From Bacteroidota bacterium (GTDB lineage Bacteria; Bacteroidota; Bacteroidia; AKYH767-A; OLB10): 64,000 bases of DNA. A program made the position numbers and the translations under genes. The DNA lies in the NCBI GenBank assembly GCA_016713525.1, contig JADJOZ010000004.1:186001-250000 (forward strand), written 5' to 3'. The notes under the pieces were generated by a model. The model made no database searches. It saw only the letters and a list, made by a program, of their open reading frames with translations, and was not told the origin of the DNA. Below, piece by piece: positions 57,801 to 64,000 of this stretch; positions within the stretch are counted from its first letter, which is position 1; each line of letters starts with the position of its first letter.

Positions 57801-58735
57801 GCCAGTTCACTCACATTTTCAGGCTCGAGCCATTTTGGCAAATTGGTATAGCCATAATTCTGAAGCATACCTGCCAGTTTCATATTAGGTTCCTGATAAT
57901 ACTTGCGAATCATAGCTACTGTGGCCGCATCAATTTCATTTTTACGGAATGATGCACCATTCATTTTGTAATACACATTCAGGATTCGCTTTTTGAAATG
58001 TGGATTATTCCTCCAGAAACGTTGTCCCGCATTATTCGCCGCCACTGCAATCCGATGTAGTCCGCGATTTTTATAATTCAGTGATTTATTTTTGATATCA
58101 AATTCAAAAGTATCATAAAATTCATCGTCAATTTCGAGCCAGTTGCAGATGTCTTTCATAAACAGTCGGGAATCCTGTTTGAGGTCGTCGAAATAAACTA
58201 TTTTTATATCATCACCAAAACGTTGTAGCCAAGGTTCCAGAAAACGGTGATACAATCCCAAATAAACACCGGTATAAATCTGATTTTCGTGCAAATCAAG
58301 TTCACGGGTCGATTTTTGCAAACAAGCTTTGACATAAGTTGCAAAATCCATTTGTTCAGGTAACTGAAAAGTAGCCTTTTTTCTACGATAAAAAGAAATG
58401 AGTCTGTCGACAGGATCTTTTAGTATGATCAATATTTTAACGGGACCTAAAGTATCAACTATTTTGTCTGCGATTTTATTCCCTCCGAAAACATATGCTG
58501 GTGTTGCTTCTAACCGATACTTTTCGTTTTTGCAATGTGCAAACTGCGCTTCATAAGCTGCAATCGGTTCAATTGGTTCATCATAAAGCAAAGGCAAAAA
58601 ATAACAGGTCTCCTTATCTTTTGATCCCGAAATATCGGGGTGCTCACACAAATAATGGAATAAAGAGGTTGAGCCTGCTTTATTGACTCCGGCAATGATA
58701 AGATTTGCTAATTTGGGTATCCGATGAGCTGACAT
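57797..58735 (-). CDS. Sulfotransferase, heparan-sulfate-type domain, copy 3
   Basis: The 312-residue protein has LANLIIAGVNKAGSTSLFHY, the 5'-phosphosulfate loop (NKAGSTSL), followed by CEHPDISGSKDKETCYF (the K-E-x-x-F motif of heparan-sulfate-type sulfotransferases). The 3'-phosphate motif is ILIILKDPVDRLISFYRRKK. Copy 4 shares these landmarks. It would sulfate a polysaccharide from PAPS in the cytoplasm or at the inner membrane. It is coupled to copy 2 and lies 15 bases downstream of the glycosyltransferase gene. Confidence 0.88.
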   Translation of the reverse strand: MSAHRIPKLANLIIAGVNKAGSTSLFHYLCEHPDISGSKDKETCYFLPLLYDEPIEPIAAYEAQFAHCKNEKYRLEATPAYVFGGNKIADKIVDTLGPVKILIILKDPVDRLISFYRRKKATFQLPEQMDFATYVKACLQKSTRELDLHENQIYTGVYLGLYHRFLEPWLQRFGDDIKIVYFDDLKQDSRLFMKDICNWLEIDDEFYDTFEFDIKNKSLNYKNRGLHRIAVAANNAGQRFWRNNPHFKKRILNVYYKMNGASFRKNEIDAATVAMIRKYYQEPNMKLAGMLQNYGYTNLPKWLEPENVSELA

Positions 58736-58750
58736 AAGGGGTTGCCATTT

Positions 58751-60016
58751 TCAGGCTGTAAAATCGGTTTTTTTCATGAATTTACCAGTGACTTTTTGAT
58801 AAATCTGCATTAATCGTAGGTAAAAGGTGTTGTCATTGAAGTTATTATCGGCAAATTGTTTGGCAGAAAGGCCCATTTTACGGGATTTTTCGGGGTCATT
58901 CCACAAAATCCGGATGTAATTTGCCAGACTTTCGGAGTCGTGGGAAGGGAAGACAAATCCTGTTTCCGCATGTTCAATATACTCCGGAATCCCTCCTTTG
59001 TCACTGCCAATCACAGCTTTACCTCTGGAATAGGCCTCCATCATTACATATGGGAAATTTTCATACCAGATGGAAGGCACCACCACAAAACGGCATTCCC
59101 GTAACAATTTCTCCAGCTCATCACCCCATTTTGGCCCTAAAAAAGTAACATTAGTGATTTTTTGATCAGCCATCTGCTCCTCCAGTATCCCCCTGTAATT
59201 ACCATTCCCTGCTATCAGCAATTTGGCTTCCGGAACTAGTTTCATTGCACTTAATAAAATATCAACACCCTTTTCATCCGATAACCGTCCGATAAACAGC
59301 AGGTAGTCGTTGGCAGTTGCTGAATAAGCATGCAAGGTTGCATTAAATGGCTTGCCCAGAAATTCAAGTCGTGCGGCTTTTTCACCCCAGAATTCAGCAG
59401 TCTTGTCTAACATAAACCGACTCTCAAACAAAAAGGTATGCACATTCCCTTTCCAGATATTGCGACGATCGTGCACATACGCTTCAACAGCACTCAGTAA
59501 ACTCACAGCACGTGAATGTTTGCAACAATTATTCACCACTGCCATATAAAATTTTCCGCCTTTACAATCCTCACATATTTTTCCATGATGAAATAAACGA
59601 TAATTTGGGCATATGTGTTTGTAATCGTTACACGACATCACTACCGGAATACCTTCTTCAGTACATGCATCCAGAATACTTGGTGTGATGGTAATGTAAA
59701 TTGCAAACACATGCACAATATCATGCTGAAACGATCTCAGTAATTGACGAAATTGCTCTTTATTGGTACGTGAATAAATAACTTCAGGAATGGCTTTTAT
59801 TTTCTCAAGTATGGAACCATTCAGGTAATCAACAGAGGTACCAAACACTACATTTTCATCTCGTACAAAAACATCTTTAGAATCTTCGGCATCATAATCG
59901 GTTGTGAAAATTTTTACTTCATGACCTTCTTTACGTAAAATCCTGGCCACATCCTGAAAGTAAACTTCAGCACCTCCTACTTTCCTCCAGAACTTATGTA
60001 CCAATATAATTTTCAT
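58751..60016 (-). CDS. Family 4 glycosyltransferase
   Basis: The 421-residue enzyme has the GT4 layout. The N-terminal domain starts MKIILVHKFWRKVGGAEVYF and contains VVMSCNDYKHICPNYRLF with a small cysteine cluster (CEDCKGGKF), common in this GT4 subgroup. The C-terminal donor domain has LLFIGRLSDEKGVDILLSAM, FLGPKWGDELEKLLREC and VVPSIWYENFPYVMMEAYSR with the E-x7-E motif, followed by GGIPEYI. It should add a sugar to the growing repeat unit of the surface polysaccharide. It sits between the Wzy-like gene and sulfotransferase copy 3 with short gaps, so it is part of one operon. Confidence 0.92.
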   Translation of the reverse strand: MKIILVHKFWRKVGGAEVYFQDVARILRKEGHEVKIFTTDYDAEDSKDVFVRDENVVFGTSVDYLNGSILEKIKAIPEVIYSRTNKEQFRQLLRSFQHDIVHVFAIYITITPSILDACTEEGIPVVMSCNDYKHICPNYRLFHHGKICEDCKGGKFYMAVVNNCCKHSRAVSLLSAVEAYVHDRRNIWKGNVHTFLFESRFMLDKTAEFWGEKAARLEFLGKPFNATLHAYSATANDYLLFIGRLSDEKGVDILLSAMKLVPEAKLLIAGNGNYRGILEEQMADQKITNVTFLGPKWGDELEKLLRECRFVVVPSIWYENFPYVMMEAYSRGKAVIGSDKGGIPEYIEHAETGFVFPSHDSESLANYIRILWNDPEKSRKMGLSAKQFADNNFNDNTFYLRLMQIYQKVTGKFMKKTDFTA

Positions 60017-60047
60017 AATTTGCTTTGCGCTGATTTCCTTTCAGACT

Positions 60048-61472
60048 TTAATTGGAAAGATGATTTGCAGCAATAATACGCTGTTCCTGTTTCAACCTTC
60101 TCCATTCTGAAAATACCAATCCTGCAATCATCCAGAAATAAAATCCGAAGGAACGAAAGACAAAAGTCCGCAATATCAGAGAATAAGGAATTGCCACAAT
60201 TACCAATACCGCCATTGCAAGTGCAAACAGCCGGAAATAAGGATCAGGGCTCTGCCGGAAAACGAACAATGAGGCAGTAAATATTTTATAAAGGATAAGA
60301 TAAAATAATACCAGTCCGGCAATGCCATAATAAATAATGAATGCCACCCAGTAAACATCATTTATAATAGGCAGGTTATTGATGGGAGTATTGGAACCGA
60401 ATAATTTGGTTGCTGCTTTTTCAAGAGCGAACTCCTGGGCCGGACTATATCCTAATATCTTGAATGAACTGATTAAGTTTCCGCCAATTTCAGTCAAAAC
60501 CAATCCCCGGGAAAATTGCATGGTATTATCCATGTAACTACTGCTGAAAACAGCAGTGATATTAGAAAGTGGATCCGTATATTTTAATTTCGGATTGATA
60601 TAGGCAGTTGTTGAATTTCCTCCGGACGAAGAAAATACACCGGTGAATATGATCGGTGAAATTAAAAGCAGTGCAATACTTCCGTACAACACCAGCTTCT
60701 TACGTGCACCCGAAAAATAAAAAAGCAGTGGTATTGCAGCAAGTGAAACAAAAACTGATCCTCTGGAATAAGTAAAGAAAATGGAAATGGTTACCAGCAC
60801 CAGTAAAACAAAACACAATATCCGTTGGTTTTTGGGAAGCCCTACCCGTTTTTGCAATGCGGCACCCAGGATTACAAAAACAATAACGAGGAATAATGCC
60901 AAAAATACGGAATCACCAAATGTTCCAATCCCTGCTCCCATTTCACGGCCGCTTCCAAATCCTGTGGCAAGCACTCTGTAACTAACCTGCTTACCTCCGA
61001 TTTCAAGATCACTGGCACGGGGATACCAAAATGGAGAAAGCCCGAAATAATGCTGATAAATGGTTACACCAACCTGTATCGTTGTTACTCCTATCATCAG
61101 TTTAAAAATTTGTCGCACCGTTCTTTGATCCTGCTGAATAATTGCCAACACATAAAAAAGTGGAATGTATCGTAACAAGGTTCGCAATCCCATGAATGAT
61201 TGGAAAAAGGGAGCATTGTTAACAACAGTGATGACAATCGCATAAACCACAAAAAGCAACAGTAATTTATCGATTGAAGTTCCGGCAGGAATTTTTTTAA
61301 GTTGAATAAATCGTACCAGCAACAATCCGCCTAACAAATAAATAATAATTTCAACTGCAAATCGCAGGTATCCATAAATAGCATCCGACACTGGAAGGTA
61401 CTTCAGAAAAAGCACTTCGAAAGGGACGAATGCAATCAGTAAAAATATAATCCAGGTAAATCGGAACTTCAT
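60048..61472 (-). CDS. O-antigen ligase/polymerase-like membrane protein (Wzy type)
   Basis: The 474-residue protein is polytopic, with about ten to twelve membrane segments beginning FTWIIFLLIAFVPFEVLFL. A long extracytoplasmic loop lies at about residues 270-360 (SSSGGNSTTAYINPKLKYTD). The FFTYSRGSVFVSLAAIPLLF segment matches the 'TxSRGxxl' signature of O-antigen ligase/polymerase proteins. In the context of a flippase and glycosyltransferase it would polymerise repeat units or attach the glycan. Polymerase and ligase cannot be told apart from sequence. The sulfotransferase copy 4 gene lies eight bases upstream on the same strand. Confidence 0.85.
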   Translation of the reverse strand: MKFRFTWIIFLLIAFVPFEVLFLKYLPVSDAIYGYLRFAVEIIIYLLGGLLLVRFIQLKKIPAGTSIDKLLLLFVVYAIVITVVNNAPFFQSFMGLRTLLRYIPLFYVLAIIQQDQRTVRQIFKLMIGVTTIQVGVTIYQHYFGLSPFWYPRASDLEIGGKQVSYRVLATGFGSGREMGAGIGTFGDSVFLALFLVIVFVILGAALQKRVGLPKNQRILCFVLLVLVTISIFFTYSRGSVFVSLAAIPLLFYFSGARKKLVLYGSIALLLISPIIFTGVFSSSGGNSTTAYINPKLKYTDPLSNITAVFSSSYMDNTMQFSRGLVLTEIGGNLISSFKILGYSPAQEFALEKAATKLFGSNTPINNLPIINDVYWVAFIIYYGIAGLVLFYLILYKIFTASLFVFRQSPDPYFRLFALAMAVLVIVAIPYSLILRTFVFRSFGFYFWMIAGLVFSEWRRLKQEQRIIAANHLSN

Positions 61473-61480
61473 TTTCTTGC

Positions 61481-62404
61481 TTAATCTTTCCAGGGCAAAT
61501 CGATACCAAGGTAAGATTTTAATTTTTCCTTATCTTTAAGATAATAATTTTCAATCCATTGCAGCTGGCCTGAGGTCAGATCCAGTGCTACTTCTTCCGA
61601 TGCTTCATTTGCATTTGTGAACGCTTTTCCGGCCTTATATCCCGCTAATTTAAGTTTTTTTCTGATGTTATCACCAAACATCCGCGTGAACGGTCTGACA
61701 GTCCGTTTCATTTTCCGAAACATGGTATGAAGTTTCACATTCTTTGCCGCGACGGAAGGATTATAAATATGAAAAGAAAAATCATTGAAATAACCAGTAT
61801 CTATTTGAACAAATTCACAAATTCCGGCACAAAATGCTTTTGGGTCAGATGCCAGATCTTCATAAAAAAGCACTTTAATTTTATCGCTTCCGAACATATC
61901 GATATATGTTTGCAAAAAGGAAAAATAAAGTCCCTGCTCCAAAGCACGTAAATGTTGCGGTGTACTTTTATCACTTCCCGCATTTTGCATTTCAATATAC
62001 TGACTGAAAGAAACCGTTGCATCCAGCAAACCGTTCATCCGCGCAAATTTATACCACGAACGAAGTCTGTCGACAGGTTCACGCAGTATAAACAGAAAAC
62101 GAACATCTGCTAATGTTTTCTTCATTGCCTGCGCCGATTCAGTAGAATATAAATAGTCGGGTGTTGCTTCAAGCCTTATTGCTTGATCATTTTTACAATT
62201 AAACAGTGAATCAAATCCGGCGCTTTTGTCTACACTTCGTCCTGCTGCAATTACCGGATAAGTATCATACCAGAAATAACGCGATTCCTTCATGGTACAT
62301 GGACAAATCTGTGGATGGAATTCCAGATAATTAAAGACCGAAGTAGTACCGCATTTGGTACTTCCTCCAAGAATCAGGTATGAATGTTGTCTATTGCTGC
62401 TCAT
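61481..62404 (-). CDS. Sulfotransferase, heparan-sulfate-type domain, copy 4
   Basis: The 307-residue protein (ATG 62404, MSSNRQHSYLILGGSTKCGT) has STKCGTTSVFNYLEFHPQIC, the 5'-phosphosulfate loop followed by TMKESRYFWYDTYP (K-E-x-x-F/Y motif). Its 3'-phosphate motif is RFLFILREPVDRLRSWYK. KVLFYEDLASDPKAFCAGIC is the family-typical later block. A TTG four codons upstream would overlap the flippase gene more deeply; the ATG at 62404 gives a tight junction with the flippase stop at 62406, the usual pattern of this operon. It is clearly related to copy 3. Confidence 0.88.
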   Translation of the reverse strand: MSSNRQHSYLILGGSTKCGTTSVFNYLEFHPQICPCTMKESRYFWYDTYPVIAAGRSVDKSAGFDSLFNCKNDQAIRLEATPDYLYSTESAQAMKKTLADVRFLFILREPVDRLRSWYKFARMNGLLDATVSFSQYIEMQNAGSDKSTPQHLRALEQGLYFSFLQTYIDMFGSDKIKVLFYEDLASDPKAFCAGICEFVQIDTGYFNDFSFHIYNPSVAAKNVKLHTMFRKMKRTVRPFTRMFGDNIRKKLKLAGYKAGKAFTNANEASEEVALDLTSGQLQWIENYYLKDKEKLKSYLGIDLPWKD

Positions 62405-62405
62405 A

Positions 62406-63749
62406 TCATTTCCCAAAAGGCCAGTAATAGGTTCGTATCGAATAGGTCCTCTTGATATAAATCATGCTCATCAAATTCCAGCATGCTAAAAACAGCATCC
62501 CTGCAATAGCAGATCCCATTAATCCCATGGAAGGAATTAAAAAGAAGCAGGCGATAATATTAATAGCAGCACTGATAAGCACAATATTTCGAAAGACATG
62601 CTGCTTGCCGGTCATGTTAAGAAAATGACCTACAGATCCTGCAAACACATTAAACATTTGTCCAATCATGGTTACTACCAGCGCCTGTGTGCCAATTAAA
62701 AAATCTGGCCCAAATAATCCCATGAGCCATTCTCTGAAAACAATAATACCCGTGAATATAGGTACCGAAGAAAAGAAAATTACTTTAGCAGTGTGAGATG
62801 TATATACTGCCAGTCCCTGCATATCATTTTTAGCGTACAACTGTGCAAATCGGGGTGCGGAAATACTGTTAATCGACATGAGTGCCAGTGATGAAAAAGT
62901 AGCGATCTTCAGGATCACCGAAAAAACTCCAACATCCGATTCAGTTGAAAATATTCCCAGCATAATAGTGTTGATCCATCCCGAAAGTAAAACAAGGCTA
63001 CTCGACAATAACATTGGCAAACTACTACGTACCATCTCTGATTTCCGGTATTCATCAGATGCAACTTGAGTATTTGATTTAATTTTCCGGAATATCATAG
63101 CACTGCTGCTGATTGCCAGAAAAGTTAAGCTCAACGCAAATGCAATATTCGGCATCCATTCATGTTTGGTGAATAAGGTTCCAATTCCAAGAATAACTGA
63201 TCCATACAAAAAGTAACCTACATTCTGACTGTAAGCATACTCTTTGTTCATGCGGAAGCCACGGTAACATTCAGAATTTACAAATCTTAATGTCATAGGT
63301 AAAACCGCAAATGAAATAACTTTGAAATATGGTTCCAGCAAAGGCTTCTTAAAAATGTAATTCGCGAGAATTCCGGATGAGATGAAAAGAATAACCGATA
63401 ATAATATTCCAAAGGGAATAATTACCTGCAACGTTTTTACATATACTTCCAACACACGATCCCAGCGACCACTTTGATAATCCTGTGCAAAATGTCTGAC
63501 AATAGCAGTATCCATACCTAATCTTCCTGCAACCGTAAACATCATAAGCACCGTTACCGAAAGTGTGTGCGCACCTAAAACTTCCGAACCGTAAAAGCGT
63601 GAGATTAAAAATATAAAAGCGTAACCGGCAATCATGCCACCAATACGAATGATAAAAGTTCCGGCACTGCCTTTCACTACTTCGCGAAAACCGGCATCAC
63701 CGATATCTTTCTGAAATGCTGCCTTCGACTTTTTAAGTAATGATTTCAT
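62406..63749 (-). CDS. Polysaccharide flippase (Wzx/MATE-like)
   Basis: The 447-residue protein has about twelve to fourteen membrane segments. The start region VVKGSAGTFIIRIGGMIAGY is the N-terminal signature of polysaccharide exporters (G-x-x-x-x-x-R-x-x-G). Later segments such as FFSSVPIFTGIIVFREWLM, LFGPDFLIGTQALVVTMIG and FLNMTGKQHVFRNIVLIS (G-K-x-x-x-x-x-R/N after a late helix) are typical Wzx features. It would move lipid-linked sugar units across the inner membrane. ATG 63749 is preferred over an in-frame ATG nine codons upstream because the conserved region begins shortly after. The cysQ stop is 69 bases upstream. Confidence 0.88.
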   Translation of the reverse strand: MKSLLKKSKAAFQKDIGDAGFREVVKGSAGTFIIRIGGMIAGYAFIFLISRFYGSEVLGAHTLSVTVLMMFTVAGRLGMDTAIVRHFAQDYQSGRWDRVLEVYVKTLQVIIPFGILLSVILFISSGILANYIFKKPLLEPYFKVISFAVLPMTLRFVNSECYRGFRMNKEYAYSQNVGYFLYGSVILGIGTLFTKHEWMPNIAFALSLTFLAISSSAMIFRKIKSNTQVASDEYRKSEMVRSSLPMLLSSSLVLLSGWINTIMLGIFSTESDVGVFSVILKIATFSSLALMSINSISAPRFAQLYAKNDMQGLAVYTSHTAKVIFFSSVPIFTGIIVFREWLMGLFGPDFLIGTQALVVTMIGQMFNVFAGSVGHFLNMTGKQHVFRNIVLISAAINIIACFFLIPSMGLMGSAIAGMLFLACWNLMSMIYIKRTYSIRTYYWPFGK

Positions 63750-63818
63750 TCTGGAGAATAATACCTGAACTTGCAATTACCACAGCTTGTAATCCGGAAC
63801 TCCGGATCAGCAGCAACA

Positions 63819-64000
63819 TTAATTCCGGGAGACTATGAAATGTGGATTCAACAAGTTAAGCTTATTGTAAACAACCTCAGATCCTGTTCCAGTATCAATC
63901 ATAGTGCATCCTGCATTCAATGCTATTGCCTGCCCTGCTGCAGTATCCCACTCCATGGTAGGAGCCAGGCGTGGGTATATATCTGCTGAACCTTCGGCGA
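63819..64000 (-). CDS. cysQ: 3'(2'),5'-bisphosphate nucleotidase CysQ, C-terminal part (partial)
   Basis: The minus strand is open from the window end to a TAA at 63819-63821. It reads AEGSADIYPRLAPTMEWDTA then AGQAIALNAGCTMIDTGTG and ends YNKLNLLNPHFIVSRN. The block Y-P-R-x-x-x-T-x-E-W-D-T-A-A-G is the metal- and substrate-binding motif of the CysQ/inositol monophosphatase family. The trailing YNK..LLNP(W/H)F matches Bacteroidota CysQ. The enzyme hydrolyses 3'-phosphoadenosine 5'-phosphate (PAP), the by-product of PAPS-using sulfotransferases. It heads the visible part of the polysaccharide operon that encodes three sulfotransferases. The N-terminal part and any PAPS-synthesis genes upstream lie outside the window. 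Confidence 0.88.
   Translation of the reverse strand, partial: AEGSADIYPRLAPTMEWDTAAGQAIALNAGCTMIDTGTGSEVVYNKLNLLNPHFIVSRN

Noticed and set aside
63771..63989. 72-codon plus-strand frame at the window end
   Set aside because: It lies opposite the cysQ 3' end, which has clear family motifs.
1..64000. tRNA, rRNA, insertion sequences, integrases or phage genes
   Set aside because: No cloverleaf-like sequences, rRNA segments, transposase or integrase motifs were recognised; the duplications carry no transposase.

Overview
The window is chromosomal DNA of a Bacteroidota bacterium. The evidence is type IX secretion (T9SS): a PorZ homologue and many secreted proteins ending in T9SS type A sorting domains. 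Bacteroidota-type promoters (TTG, about 19-20 bp, TAnnTTTG) sit before several genes, and a typical Bacteroidota glycogen synthase / panC / panD / flippase / radA neighbourhood is present. The sequence does not allow a firmer placement.

1-24.5 kb is mostly ordinary housekeeping DNA: glycogen synthase (cut by the window start), panC-panD, an integral membrane flippase-like protein, an RfaE2-type nucleotidyltransferase, radA, recO, porZ, a glycosyltransferase, dinD with a coiled-coil partner, hemW, a histidine kinase, an AsmA-like protein, Mn-type superoxide dismutase, an SDR, 3-hydroxyanthranilate dioxygenase and hflX. About 1 kb of gene-free tandem repeats (7.56-8.6 kb) follows radA and begins inside its ancestral reading frame.

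24.5-26.7 kb is gene-poor. It holds CATTCTC-type low-complexity tracts, repeated composite elements, a large palindrome and a broken kinase-like gene.

26.7-51.4 kb is the remarkable part: about 25 kb, all on the minus strand, of secreted T9SS propeller-like proteins. Family 1 forms six head-to-tail units with a period of about 1868 bp. Family 2 forms three units with a period of 2126 bp. In both arrays each unit pairs a propeller gene with the 3' end (sorting domain) of a gene that lies upstream. For family 2 the parent is still present, a giant secreted protein at 43.8-51.4 kb. For family 1 the parent is not in the window. One family-1 copy has had its middle replaced by an unrelated T9SS gene, and the copies are mosaics of each other. 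Many copies carry single-base frameshifts, often in homopolymers.

52.0-54.1 kb holds a class I glutamine amidotransferase next to an ATP-grasp-like protein, both frameshifted. 54.1-64 kb holds a sulfated-polysaccharide locus: a minus-strand run of cysQ (partial), flippase, sulfotransferase, polymerase/ligase, glycosyltransferase and two more sulfotransferases, flanked by a GH51-like lipoprotein and a fourth sulfotransferase. CysQ would remove the PAP that PAPS-dependent sulfotransferases release.

Frameshifts recur in the window (radA, glycosyltransferase, dinD, amidotransferase, ATP-grasp, array genes). Those in single-copy genes sit mostly in homopolymer runs, so residual sequencing indels are a serious alternative to real gene decay.
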